The notes under the pieces are model-generated. The model saw only the letters and a list, made by a program, of their open reading frames with translations, made no database searches and was not told the origin of the DNA. 42,921 nucleotides of DNA from Candidatus Omnitrophota bacterium (GTDB lineage: Bacteria > Omnitrophota > Gorgyraeia > Aquiviventales > Aquiviventaceae), in assembly GCA_016192545.1 (NCBI GenBank), contig JACPTX010000055.1, forward strand, positions 1-42,921, given 5' to 3'. The translations under genes and the position numbers were made by a program. Positions 24,227-32,371 of this stretch are shown here, in pieces (position 1 is the first letter of the stretch; the number at the start of each line of letters is the position of its first letter).

Positions 24227-27200
24227 TCAGGCGGCGACAAATCCGCCGTCGATGTACTTGCGCATCGTCTCGCTCTCGGCCCCCGGGGTGTAGCCGGTCG
24301 TGGCCGGCGCCCACACGCCTGTGCCGCCCAGGCCGCCGTCCTCCGCTTTGGTCACGCGCACCAGCGTCTCCTTCGGCACCGTGTTGACCGCGTGGTTGTC
24401 CGCCTCCCCGCCGAAGATGAACGCCATCGCCACCTTCGCCTTGTGGAAGAGCGAGTCCGTCTGGTGCATCGGCATGTGCCAGTTGCGCGTCACGCTCTGC
24501 TGCGAGCCGTAGCGAAAGTTGGACTGGTAGCCCAGCTCCGAGAGCGCCCGCTTGTCTTTGCGGGTCTCGTGCGCCTTGACCGACCGCTCGGTCGCGATGT
24601 AGGGGGCGTGCTTCATCATGACGATGTGGTACGGGTAAGCGGGGTTGTATTTGGCCCGCAGCATCAGCCGCGACACCTTGTAGAACGCCTCCTCGGGCTT
24701 GGCGCCGAGGTAGGGCCGGTCGGCGGGGTTGGCGTCCACGTAGACGTAATCGCCGTCGCTGATCCCGAGGTCCTTGGCCGCCTGTGGGTTGATGTGGAGC
24801 TGGTTCTCGCCGACCCACGGGGTGCGCTTGTCCATCCGGTACGGGTCGCCGAAGTTGGAGTCCCAGATCATGTGCCAGTCCACGTTGCTCCACATCGAGT
24901 GCACGCGGTGGCGGGTCTTGGGCGTCAGGCAGAAGAACTGAAAGCCCTTGTCCCATAGGAAATTAGTCGTCTGCTTGACCTGCTCCCACGGCAGCTTGAC
25001 GTTGCGCACGGTGCGCTCGTCCCAGTGCTCGGCCTGCATGGGAATCCCATAGTCGTTCGGGCGGATGTACGGATTGCTGGACACAATGACATTGGGCAGA
25101 TAGGGGGTGGCCTCCGGACCTTCCCGGTGCACGATGAAGTTCTCGCCGTAGTCGATGGCCTCCGGCACATCCGCGTACGCCTGGAGCCGGCCGTGGTCGG
25201 TGTAGAAGGGAACGTCCTCATGCACCTGCTCCCAGAACGGGATGCGCGGATAGGTGCGAAAGAGCATGAGCGCTCCGCCCGGCGGGCCGTACTTGCCCGC
25301 CATGATGTCGGAAAGTTGGTAGCCCGTCGTCGTCGTGCAGGAGTCCAGCAGACGCTGGATGTAGATCTCCCTCTTCCCCTCAAGGGCGAACTTCCAGTAA
25401 TCCCTGAAGCGCGGATCCCCGGTGACCTGTCCGAGCGCCTCTGCCATCTGTGCCAGAATGACCAGGTCATCCCGGCTGTCGAACAGCGGTGGAATGCCGC
25501 CCTTCCAGACTTGCAGGAACGGGTTGGAGCAGGAGGCGGTGACTTCCAGCCCTTCGAACTCCAGCCAGCTATTCGCCGGCAGGGCGATGTCCGCGTACTC
25601 GATGGAGGCGGTGATCTGAATGTCGATGGAGAGAATCAGCTCGACGTTCGGGTTGACGTGCTTGATCATCTCGTAGACCCACTTGGCGTTGTTGATGAGG
25701 TTCACGTTCGTGAAGAGCATCGCCTTGGTGGGAGTCGGCATGTGGGTCTTGCCGGTGAACACCTTGCGGCCCTCCCTGGGCGTGTCCACGATGAGCGGCC
25801 TGTCGCCGTGGTTCCAGTACGCGGGCTCCTCGTCCTTGAAGTAGGCGTGCGGGTGGACGTCCCGGCCATGCGCCGCGGGGTCCAGGTTCGGCTCAAACGG
25901 GTCCTCCGCGACCCAACCCTTGAAGCCCGGCCCGGTCCAGGGCGAGCCCTGAAACAGCGCCGCCTTGTAGTTGCCCGCCCAGGTGTGGCAGCCGGCGCCG
26001 GGCTTGCCGATATTGCCCGTGAGCATGAGCGGCAGGTAGGCCGCCCGGTTCATCTCCGTGGCGTGGAACCAGTGATTGATCCCCTCGCCTTGGTGAATGG
26101 CGACCGGCTTGATCGTGGCAATGTCCTTCGCCAGCCGCTCGATGAGCTCTTTCGGCGCGTGCGTGATGTCCGCCACCGCGTCGAGATCGTAGTCCTTCAG
26201 GTGGATCTGATAGAGCGACCAGAGGGTCATCACCTCAACGCGCTTGCCCTCAACGGTCTTGACCGTAAACGCCCCCTCAAGCGCCGGGCGGACGCCTCGT
26301 CGGCTCAGGCGCCTGCCGACGTCATCGCGGCTGATCGCCGCCGGTTTGCCTGCCGCGTCATCCCAGACGACGAAATCGCCGAGCTTCTCGTATTGCTGAT
26401 CCGTGAGCCCTTGAATCGTGTAGCTCGGACCGTCTTTGGACAGCCGGCCGCGATAGTGCGGGAAGATTTCATGCGCCCGCAGCCGCGTGAGGGTGTCCGT
26501 GCGGACCAGGAGGGGAAAATCGGTGAAGCCCAACACGAATTCGCGGTCGTACCATCCGCGCTCGATCATCACGCGAGCGATCCCCAGCCACAGGGCCGCG
26601 TCGGTCTGCGGCCGGATGGGGATCCAGTAGTCCGACTTCGTCGCCGGCGGGCCGTACTCCGGCGTGATCGTGACGAGCGTCGCCCCCCGCTCCATGCACT
26701 CGATGAACCAGTGGGAGTCGGGCATCTTGTTCTCGACGAGGTTCTTGCCGTCCTGGATGATCAGCTTGGAGAAGCGCAGGTCGTTGAAATCGCAGTCGGA
26801 GGCCTGCAGGCCGTGGACCCACGGATGCCCGGGCGCCTGGTCGCCGTGCCACGTGTAGTTGGACCAGCCCCGGCCGCCTTTGGCCTGATCCGGCCCGACA
26901 CCGCGCAGCCTCGCGTCCAGCAGCGCCATCGTGTTGGCCAGGCGGTACATGCCATATTTCCCGAAGACACCCAAGAGGCCCATCCCGCCGCGGAACTTCA
27001 GCGTCCGCGTCCCGGCGCCATCCATGGCCTCGATCATCTCCTCCGGATAGCCCTGGGCGCGCAATCGCTGCCTGCCGTCCTCGCCGTTGTAGCGCGTGGC
27101 GATGGCGACCAGACTCTTGGCGAGGTAGTCATAGACATTGTCCCAGGCGATCTTCTCGAAGGCATCCGTGCCGCGAGCGTCAAACTTGTACTTGGCCTTG

Positions 27201-27664
27201 TTCTCCGGCGTCAGCTCGGGAAAGCCGTCATCGGCCCATTGCTTCCAGCCGCGACGGATGATGGGGTATTTAAGCCGGTACGGGCCATAGAGGATGCGGT
27301 GGAATGTGTAGCCCTTGGCGCATTGCCTGGGATTCCAGTTCGGCGTGGCCTTGTTGCCGTAGAGATCGGAGTAGGCCTGGTAGTCGTACTGCGAGCCCAG
27401 GCGCGTGACAATCCCGTTTCGCACATACGCCAGCACCCGGCAGGCATGCGTGTCATTGGGCGAGCACACCCAGGAGAAGGTGTCGTCATAGCGGTACTGG
27501 TCGCGATAGAGCTTCTCCCAGTCCCGCGAGGGATAATAGGCGAGCGGGTTGTCAACCTCGGTCACCGGCTCAAGCGCCCAGAGCGACAGCTCGCGCGACG
27601 CGAGATACAACCCGATCCCGGCCGCCCCGGACAGCTTCAAGAATTGACGCCGCGTCACATACAT
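24227..27664 (-). CDS. nxrA: Nitrite oxidoreductase alpha subunit (molybdopterin)
   Basis: This 1145-residue catalytic subunit is of the type II DMSO reductase family and the same length as Nitrospira NxrA. It catalyses nitrite to nitrate, or the reverse, at a Mo-bis-MGD centre. The N-terminal Tat signal is VTRRQFLKLSGAAGIGLYLA. Candidate ligands of the first Fe-S cluster are near C67, H73, C75 and C115 (WVCSPNDTHAC and NPRQCAKG). The Mo-coordinating Asp region is SDCDFNDLRFSKLIIQDGKN. The ATG at 27664 lies two bases after the cytochrome gene stop, with GGAG 12 bases upstream. The Tat signal places the enzyme on the periplasmic side. No frameshift or missing motif is seen. Confidence 0.93.
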   Translation of the reverse strand: MYVTRRQFLKLSGAAGIGLYLASRELSLWALEPVTEVDNPLAYYPSRDWEKLYRDQYRYDDTFSWVCSPNDTHACRVLAYVRNGIVTRLGSQYDYQAYSDLYGNKATPNWNPRQCAKGYTFHRILYGPYRLKYPIIRRGWKQWADDGFPELTPENKAKYKFDARGTDAFEKIAWDNVYDYLAKSLVAIATRYNGEDGRQRLRAQGYPEEMIEAMDGAGTRTLKFRGGMGLLGVFGKYGMYRLANTMALLDARLRGVGPDQAKGGRGWSNYTWHGDQAPGHPWVHGLQASDCDFNDLRFSKLIIQDGKNLVENKMPDSHWFIECMERGATLVTITPEYGPPATKSDYWIPIRPQTDAALWLGIARVMIERGWYDREFVLGFTDFPLLVRTDTLTRLRAHEIFPHYRGRLSKDGPSYTIQGLTDQQYEKLGDFVVWDDAAGKPAAISRDDVGRRLSRRGVRPALEGAFTVKTVEGKRVEVMTLWSLYQIHLKDYDLDAVADITHAPKELIERLAKDIATIKPVAIHQGEGINHWFHATEMNRAAYLPLMLTGNIGKPGAGCHTWAGNYKAALFQGSPWTGPGFKGWVAEDPFEPNLDPAAHGRDVHPHAYFKDEEPAYWNHGDRPLIVDTPREGRKVFTGKTHMPTPTKAMLFTNVNLINNAKWVYEMIKHVNPNVELILSIDIQITASIEYADIALPANSWLEFEGLEVTASCSNPFLQVWKGGIPPLFDSRDDLVILAQMAEALGQVTGDPRFRDYWKFALEGKREIYIQRLLDSCTTTTGYQLSDIMAGKYGPPGGALMLFRTYPRIPFWEQVHEDVPFYTDHGRLQAYADVPEAIDYGENFIVHREGPEATPYLPNVIVSSNPYIRPNDYGIPMQAEHWDERTVRNVKLPWEQVKQTTNFLWDKGFQFFCLTPKTRHRVHSMWSNVDWHMIWDSNFGDPYRMDKRTPWVGENQLHINPQAAKDLGISDGDYVYVDANPADRPYLGAKPEEAFYKVSRLMLRAKYNPAYPYHIVMMKHAPYIATERSVKAHETRKDKRALSELGYQSNFRYGSQQSVTRNWHMPMHQTDSLFHKAKVAMAFIFGGEADNHAVNTVPKETLVRVTKAEDGGLGGTGVWAPATTGYTPGAESETMRKYIDGGFVAA

Positions 27665-27666
27665 CG

Positions 27667-29241
27667 TCACCGCTCCAGGTTCAGCGTATTCCACATCGAC
27701 ACGCTCTTCTGGCCGTCTCGATCCTTCGCCTGGCCGTCCCAGACGGCGAAGGCCACGCTGACCTTCTGACCCGGACGCAACACCAGATCGCTGTCTTTAG
27801 CCGGTGCAAGCGGCCGCTGCAACACGACGCGCCACCGGCCCTCGCGCCACTCGCCGGTCGCCTGGACGCGCTGCATGGGCAAGGGCTTCGAGGTCAACGT
27901 GCCCAGCCCTTTCGCGACCGCTTCCTCCGCAGAGGAGGTGCGCGTGGGCGTCGAAAGTGGATTCTCCGCGCCCCAGCCGGCCATGTACAGCGGATCCTGC
28001 GAGGTCGTCTTCGCCTCACGCACCTCAAACGCCTCGCCGTGTCGGTAGTCGCGCTGGCCCGGGTACCAATCCACGGCGGCGTCCGGGTAGGCGGCCTCGA
28101 TATCCTGCCAGCCGGGCAGGTCTTGTTGCCAGGCGGCCTTCCAATGCCAGATCGCCACCGCCCCATGGTCGCCGCCCATCCCAAAGAACGGCGGATCAGG
28201 CTCGGTGGACAGCTGCACCGCGACCCCGTCGGAAAAGGCCTGCTGGCCCACCAGCGAGTCATCACGCGTGGGATCATCCCAAGAGCAGTGGAAGGCGAGC
28301 GCCTTGCCGTTGTGCAGCGCCTTGACTTCAAGACCCTCGAGGCGCTGATCGCGCCACCACAGCGGCGTCACCGCGACATAGACCGGCTGCGCGGTGTTCC
28401 AGACATCCGCCGAAGGATTGCTCGGAATATCGCCCCGCACCCGGCGCGCCTGGACGGTCTGGTGGCGCAGGCGCACGCGCCCCTCCACCCCTGGCGGCAC
28501 GAGCGACTGCACATAATGGATGAGGTCCCAGAGCTGCTCATCAGCGTAGACCCCGGCATAGCTTGGCATAGGACTGCCCGGCAGGCCCGCTACGACCCGA
28601 TAGTACAGATCCTGGCTCTCGGATGAGCCCTTGAAGATGCCGGCGGTCAGGTCGCGCGGCTTGATCGGAAAGCCGGCGTTGTCCGTCATGGCCTGCTGGC
28701 CGTCGCCGCGGCCCTGCGGCCCGTGGCACGAGGCGCAGGCCTGCGCAAAGAGTTGCCGTCCTCGCTCAAGGCCTTCTGAGGTCTTCGGCATCTCTGGAGG
28801 GACGTGGATGATGGAAGCCGGATCGATCGGCTCGCTCACACCCGTGAGGTGGCGGACGTAGTACACCAGGGCCCAGCGCTGTTCCGGGCTCAGACGCTCC
28901 CACGGTGGCATCGCGGAGCCGGGCATGCCGCGCGTGATCGTGAGGAAGAGATCCTCGTCCGTCGCCTCCATGCTGTTTGTCGAGACGAGCCGGAATTCGT
29001 TCTGTGTAAAATCCCGCGGCTTGGGATACAGGAGATAGGCCGCCGGCCCGTCACCAGCGCCTGTGGGGCCGTGGCAGACCGCGCACTGCTTGTTGTAGAG
29101 CTGGCGGCCCATGTCAACGAGCTGGGGGGTCGGAGACGGCCTGGCCGTCGAGCGCGTGGCGGGCGGCTCCTTCGCACACCCGGAGCCCACCGCCACCATC
29201 ACGCTCAGGATGCTGATGCGCATGCTCAACGCCGTCGTCAT
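27667..29241 (-). CDS. Dihaem cytochrome c fused to NxrC-like gamma subunit
   Basis: This protein of 524 residues starts with a short hydrophobic N-terminus ending in VGSGC, probably a lipoprotein signal. Two cytochrome c domains follow with CAVCH (53-57) and CASCH (169-173) and axial-Met candidates near MPGSAMPPW and LPGSPMPSY. From about residue 260 the rest resembles the haem b-binding gamma subunit of type II DMSO reductases (EbdC/NxrC), ending FAVWDGQAKDRDGQKSVSMW. It would pass electrons from NxrAB to a terminal acceptor or quinone-linked carrier. The start at 29241 is uncertain: an ATG at 29223 also fits, and neither has a strong ribosome-binding site. It lies just upstream of nxrA. 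Confidence 0.85.
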   Translation of the reverse strand: MTTALSMRISILSVMVAVGSGCAKEPPATRSTARPSPTPQLVDMGRQLYNKQCAVCHGPTGAGDGPAAYLLYPKPRDFTQNEFRLVSTNSMEATDEDLFLTITRGMPGSAMPPWERLSPEQRWALVYYVRHLTGVSEPIDPASIIHVPPEMPKTSEGLERGRQLFAQACASCHGPQGRGDGQQAMTDNAGFPIKPRDLTAGIFKGSSESQDLYYRVVAGLPGSPMPSYAGVYADEQLWDLIHYVQSLVPPGVEGRVRLRHQTVQARRVRGDIPSNPSADVWNTAQPVYVAVTPLWWRDQRLEGLEVKALHNGKALAFHCSWDDPTRDDSLVGQQAFSDGVAVQLSTEPDPPFFGMGGDHGAVAIWHWKAAWQQDLPGWQDIEAAYPDAAVDWYPGQRDYRHGEAFEVREAKTTSQDPLYMAGWGAENPLSTPTRTSSAEEAVAKGLGTLTSKPLPMQRVQATGEWREGRWRVVLQRPLAPAKDSDLVLRPGQKVSVAFAVWDGQAKDRDGQKSVSMWNTLNLER

Positions 29242-29272
29242 CGGCCGATTGACCAGGGCTGCCGCGTTCGAC

Positions 29273-29473
29273 TCAGACCTTCTTACTATCGTTGACGTCT
29301 CGCTCGATCTCCTTGACGCCTTTCTTGAACTCCTGAATCGACTTCCCCAGCGACCGGGCGATCTCCGGCAGCCGCGCCGCTCCGAACAACAGCAGCACAA
29401 TCAGCAGGATGACCAACAACTCCGGGAACCCGATGTTCTGCAAGAACGCCAGCATCGGAAGGACGTCCACCAT
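29273..29473 (-). CDS. tatA: Twin-arginine translocase TatA/TatE subunit
   Basis: This 66-residue protein has one N-terminal membrane helix (FPELLVILLIVLLLFGAARLPEIARSLG) and an amphipathic helix with the conserved FGxxxLPE pattern and a charged tail, the TatA family layout. It forms the pore of the Tat system with TatC (13904-14698). The ATG at 29473 follows GAGG; a GTG at 29482 overlaps the XRE gene stop. Its position directly before nxr structural genes points to export of NxrA. Confidence 0.94.
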   Translation of the reverse strand: MVDVLPMLAFLQNIGFPELLVILLIVLLLFGAARLPEIARSLGKSIQEFKKGVKEIERDVNDSKKV

Positions 29474-29478
29474 CCGCC

Positions 29479-29703
29479 TCACCCCCTCTCGGCCTGTGCC
29501 TTGCCGTATCTCGCGATGAAGTGATCAATCGCTTTCAAGACCACGCGGCTCTTGGGAAACGACTCGCCGCGCTCCCACCGGTTGAGCGTGGAATAGGTCA
29601 CCCCGAGATGATACGCGCAGACCTCTTCAGACCATCCCAGCCGCCTGCGGACGACTGTGAGCTGCTGGATCTTCTCCCGGACCTCGGCCTCCGCTCCGTC
29701 CAT
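29479..29703 (-). CDS. XRE-type helix-turn-helix regulator heading the nxr operon
   Basis: This 74-residue single-domain protein has an HTH core LGWSEEVCAYHLGVTYSTLNRWERGES of the Cro/C1 (XRE) type, with a short helical tail. It is probably a dimeric DNA-binding repressor. The ATG has AGGAG directly adjacent, which is unusually close. The gene is first in the nxr operon, and a palindrome CTACAGC-N4-GCTGTAG (29719-29736) lies between its start and a Crp-type operator. Autoregulation of the operon is likely but inferred. Confidence 0.8.
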   Translation of the reverse strand: MDGAEAEVREKIQQLTVVRRRLGWSEEVCAYHLGVTYSTLNRWERGESFPKSRVVLKAIDHFIARYGKAQAERG

Positions 29704-29718
29704 CTCCTACGCCAAAGC

Positions 29719-29736
29719 CTACAGCAGATGCTGTAG
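29719..29736. promoter_or_regulatory. Palindrome at the nxr promoter, candidate XRE operator
   Basis: A perfect 7-bp palindrome, CTACAGC-AGAT-GCTGTAG, is 16 bases ahead of the XRE gene start. It overlaps the place where the -10 of the Crp-type promoter would lie, so binding here would block transcription. Confidence 0.5.
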
Positions 29737-29742
29737 GTGCGT

Positions 29743-29760
29743 CCATGACGGAGGTCATGG
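29743..29760 (-). promoter_or_regulatory. Crp/Fnr-type operator of the nxr operon
   Basis: This is the most symmetric copy: CCATGAC-GGAG-GTCATGG, with 7-bp arms and a TGA-N6-TCA core, centred 48 bases ahead of the XRE gene start. It lies in the short gap between the truncated porin and the nxr operon. Centre-to-start spacing is like that of the crp site. Confidence 0.65.
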
Positions 29761-29764
29761 AGAG

Positions 29765-30922
29765 TCAAAAACGCAGCTCGGCCTCCAGGTAGGCAAAATT
29801 GGCGCTGGCCCCCGCATAGATGGCTTCGATCACGCTGCCGCCGAAGACGTGGCCGTAGTAGCCGTACAGCGTCAGGAAGGGGGTTGGCGTGTACGTCACG
29901 GCAAGATCGACGAGATGCCCGAGGCCGCGCTTGCCCTGACTATGCCTTCCCACGAAGCCGAAGAGCTGTCCGCGTTCCTGAGTCGCCCCGGCGCCGCTGT
30001 ACCAGCGGTCGTTGCGTTCGGCCAGGCTGAGCCAGTGCCAATCCGCGCGGACCGTGACGTCCTTGTGGGGCTTGAGGAAACCCTGGACGAACAGGTCTGA
30101 GCTGTTCATGAGGTTGTAGAACGGGAGTTGCGCGTACTTCCTGGCGGTCGGGAGTATCTGGAAGAAGGTCCCGTGTCTCCTATCGCCTGGCTCGCTGTCG
30201 CCTGAGCCGTAGAGCCAGCCCGCCCGCACGTGTGGCTTCCATGCCGCTTGAGTCCACTGATAGCCGCCCTCCACAGCCAGGGCGATGGCGCTGTGGTCGA
30301 GCTCGTACCAGTCCCCTTCCTGAAGCGCCACCCATCCGAGCAGATCGAGCTCACCCACCGCGATGGGGTACGCGCCGGTCGCTTCCACGCCGTAGGTATT
30401 GATCGCGAGGTGGACCTTTGGGGCCGCCGCGGCTACGTTGTCCACCCGCTGCGAGACGTTACGCTCGTCGTCGTAGCGAAGATAGAAGAGTCGAGGCGCC
30501 GTGTGAGGCAGCCGGGCAGAGGGTTTTAAGGTCAGCGACGCCGCCAGCAAGCCGATGGGGTCGATGGTCTCGCCGGCTTTTTCCTCGAAGCCGCCCTGGG
30601 TGGGACGGCTGACCATCGTCGTCCAGTTGAAGCGTGGCTGATCGACACTTACCTGCACCCCGTCGAAGCTGCGCTGGAAGGCCGACCAACCAAACGGCCC
30701 AAGCAGCCGTTCAGAACCCCGGACACGCTTCACCCAATCCAGCTTCGGCTCCCCAGTCAGCGTCTCCAGGCCGTCTTGATAGGCGAAACGCCCCAGTTTC
30801 AGATGGATGCCAGGAAGCCCTGGGGCAAGAAGATCCCGGAGCTCCAGGTTGAGGTGCTTGATGAAAAAGGCCGTCGCTGAGCGGTCGCCGGTGTGCTGGA
30901 AATAGGTCGCGCCGGTTCCCAA
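29765..30922 (-). CDS. Alginate-export-family porin, N-terminally truncated
   Basis: The open frame of about 385 residues matches the C-terminal part of alginate_exp-type outer-membrane beta-barrels (LTLGRF-like LKLGRFAYQDGLETLTGEP, ERLLGPFGWSAFQRSFDG, and a final strand FAYLEAELRF ending in Phe). The family normally begins with a signal peptide and roughly 100 or more residues before this point. Here the frame is closed upstream by the crp stop codon (TAA at 30977-30979), and no signal peptide or ATG exists; the first possible start is TTG at 30922. The 5' part therefore seems lost, perhaps by a deletion that joined crp to it. It is probably non-functional, or the copy is a remnant of a larger gene. 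Confidence 0.7.
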   Translation of the reverse strand: MGTGATYFQHTGDRSATAFFIKHLNLELRDLLAPGLPGIHLKLGRFAYQDGLETLTGEPKLDWVKRVRGSERLLGPFGWSAFQRSFDGVQVSVDQPRFNWTTMVSRPTQGGFEEKAGETIDPIGLLAASLTLKPSARLPHTAPRLFYLRYDDERNVSQRVDNVAAAAPKVHLAINTYGVEATGAYPIAVGELDLLGWVALQEGDWYELDHSAIALAVEGGYQWTQAAWKPHVRAGWLYGSGDSEPGDRRHGTFFQILPTARKYAQLPFYNLMNSSDLFVQGFLKPHKDVTVRADWHWLSLAERNDRWYSGAGATQERGQLFGFVGRHSQGKRGLGHLVDLAVTYTPTPFLTLYGYYGHVFGGSVIEAIYAGASANFAYLEAELRF

Positions 30923-30976
30923 TGCCCCTCGCGGTGCAGGAGCGACGGCTATGTCAACTAACTTATGTCCGTGTGC

Positions 30977-31678
30977 TTAGTGATCGCTCGCCGTCTCGTT
31001 TCGGCCCGCGATCCCATATCCACCACTGACCGATCTGAGCAACGCTCGAAGCTGCTGAGGATTGAGGATGGTCATTTTGCCGCGGGAGGTGGCCACCCAC
31101 CGCTTCCGTTTGAAGCTGGAGATGGTCCGAATCGAGGTCTCCCACCGGGTGCCGGCCATATGGGACAGCTCCTGATGGGTGACCGGCACCGTCTTGCCGA
31201 AGGTGGCCCTCAAACGAAGCAGGACGTAGGCTAGGCGTCGCTCGACGGGAGCTTGTGCCAGGCTGATGGCATCCGCCATGTGGCGCATGCGGGTGTGATA
31301 GAGGGCCAGGACCTTTTCGGCAAAGCCGGGTTGATCTCGAAGGAGCCGAGCGAAGTGCGTATGAGGAACACGGATGGCTGCGGTGTCAGTCGCCGCAATG
31401 GCGGAGGCGTAGTAACGGCTCTGGCCGACGGCGGCGGAGAAGCCGCAGATGACGTCTTCCGGCGTGACCGTGAAGATTGTCACCGGGGTTCCCTGCGGGG
31501 CGCGCTTCACGAGGTAGACCCACCCCCGCTCAATCAGCCACACGGAATCGGCCGGCTGGCCCTCGTCAAAGATGGTCTGGCCCTTCTGAAACCGGCGCAG
31601 CTCACAGGCCTGCCCGAGCTGCTTCCGTTCCGATGCCGGCAGCGCTCGGAATAATGGGATCTTCGCCAGATTCAGCAT
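30977..31678 (-). CDS. Crp/Fnr family transcriptional regulator
   Basis: This 233-residue protein has an N-terminal cyclic-nucleotide-binding-type beta-roll (FDEGQPADSVWLIERGWVYLV) and a C-terminal winged helix. The recognition-helix region is GTRWETSIRTI, with the Glu and Arg that read the GA of TGA half-sites in Crp and Fnr. It lacks the N-terminal cysteine set of Fnr, so a 4Fe-4S oxygen sensor is unlikely; a haem, NO or nucleotide ligand is possible. A palindrome CCATGAC-type site lies 46 bases ahead of its own start, suggesting autoregulation. It stands next to the nxr operon and is the natural candidate for the window's regulon. Confidence 0.92.
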   Translation of the reverse strand: MLNLAKIPLFRALPASERKQLGQACELRRFQKGQTIFDEGQPADSVWLIERGWVYLVKRAPQGTPVTIFTVTPEDVICGFSAAVGQSRYYASAIAATDTAAIRVPHTHFARLLRDQPGFAEKVLALYHTRMRHMADAISLAQAPVERRLAYVLLRLRATFGKTVPVTHQELSHMAGTRWETSIRTISSFKRKRWVATSRGKMTILNPQQLRALLRSVSGGYGIAGRNETASDH

Positions 31679-31693
31679 GCGTCACGTCTACCT

Positions 31694-31709
31694 TATGCAA
31701 TCGCGCATA
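31694..31709. promoter_or_regulatory. Short palindrome overlapping the crp promoter
   Basis: TATGC-N6-GCATA (31694-31698 and 31705-31709) overlaps the predicted -10 (CATAAG, 31692-31697) of the crp promoter. It may be a second regulator site or chance. Confidence 0.3.
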
Positions 31710-31715
31710 CACCTA

Positions 31716-31733
31716 CCATGACAGAGATCATGG
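31716..31733 (-). promoter_or_regulatory. Crp/Fnr-type operator upstream of the crp gene
   Basis: CCATGA-N6-TCATGG, perfect 6-bp arms around the TGA-N6-TCA core, centred 46 bases ahead of the crp start. A CATAAG -10 candidate (31692-31697) lies 19 to 24 bases further on, as expected for class II activation. Confidence 0.65.
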
Positions 31734-31750
31734 ACAATGCGGTTGTTGGC

Positions 31751-32371
31751 TTATCCCCGGAGCGCGACGGCGAGGTAATAGCCTCCGACCAGGACGGCGC
31801 TCAGCGTCCCGATACGCTGGAAGCGAGGCACCCGCGTCAGGGGACTGACCCCCAACAGCGGCAAGGTATACAAGCTGGTTCCCGCAAAGAACCCGAGGAA
31901 GAAGACCGCGCCGCTTGTCAGGCCGCCCACCTGCAACAACCGCGCCACCGCCACGAGAAACGGCGGGCAGATGTTGATCCCGATCAGGAATCCCAGCGCC
32001 ACCGGCATGCGCACCATCGGCAGCCGGCGCAACGCCCAGGCACAGAGCGTCCAGTGCGGCAGGCTTTTCACCAACGCGTACAGGAGCATGAGCGCAGCCG
32101 TCGCCCCAAGCGCCAGCGACGCGGCCTGCTGCGTGAGGTGCGGCTTGAGCCACCCGCCGATCCACCCCACCCCCGCCCCGAAGAGCAGATAGGCCAGAAA
32201 CCGTCCGAGGAGGAACTCCCCGATGACCCGCGCATTGGCGCTCCACGTGGGCCTGCCCTCAGCGAACAGGTACGGAATCATAAAGGGCATGCAGGCGCCC
32301 AGGCAGTAGGGCCCGGTCGAGAGACCCAAGAGCCAACCTTCAGCAATCAGGCGAACCATGAGAAGACCCAC
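31751..32371 (-). CDS. Polytopic membrane protein (CcdA/TauE-like), thiol motif
   Basis: This 206-residue membrane protein has about six hydrophobic segments and conserved-looking cysteines in LSTGPYCLGACMPF near the start and GINICPPFLVA in the second half, a pattern of CcdA/DsbD-type or 'sulfite exporter TauE/SafE' heavy-metal proteins. Such proteins move electrons or thiols across the membrane or handle metals. The start overlaps the end of the NapH-like gene by 13 or 25 bases (ATG at 32359 or 32371), so the two are coupled. A function in cytochrome or Fe-S maturation is plausible but not shown. Confidence 0.65.
   Translation of the reverse strand: MGLLMVRLIAEGWLLGLSTGPYCLGACMPFMIPYLFAEGRPTWSANARVIGEFLLGRFLAYLLFGAGVGWIGGWLKPHLTQQAASLALGATAALMLLYALVKSLPHWTLCAWALRRLPMVRMPVALGFLIGINICPPFLVAVARLLQVGGLTSGAVFFLGFFAGTSLYTLPLLGVSPLTRVPRFQRIGTLSAVLVGGYYLAVALRG

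Noticed and set aside
26280-26320. A short inverted repeat CGTCGGC/GCCGACG in nxrA as a palindromic insertion
   Set aside because: The encoded residues fit the normal NxrA sequence at this place, so it is chance complementarity in GC-rich codons.
24227-27664. Cytoplasmic respiratory nitrate reductase NarG instead of NxrA
   Set aside because: The Tat signal, the 1145-residue length and the NxrB-type partner fit periplasmic Nxr rather than NarG; the reaction direction remains open.
25025-27769. A very long plus-strand open frame opposite nxrA
   Set aside because: It is a shadow of the high-GC coding strand, with Arg/Pro/His-rich composition and no recognisable domain; nxrA on the other strand is certain.
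31838-31856. GTCAG-GGGA-CTGAC as another copy of the GGGGTC palindrome
   Set aside because: It is shorter, differs in order, and lies in a conserved-looking coding stretch of the membrane protein.
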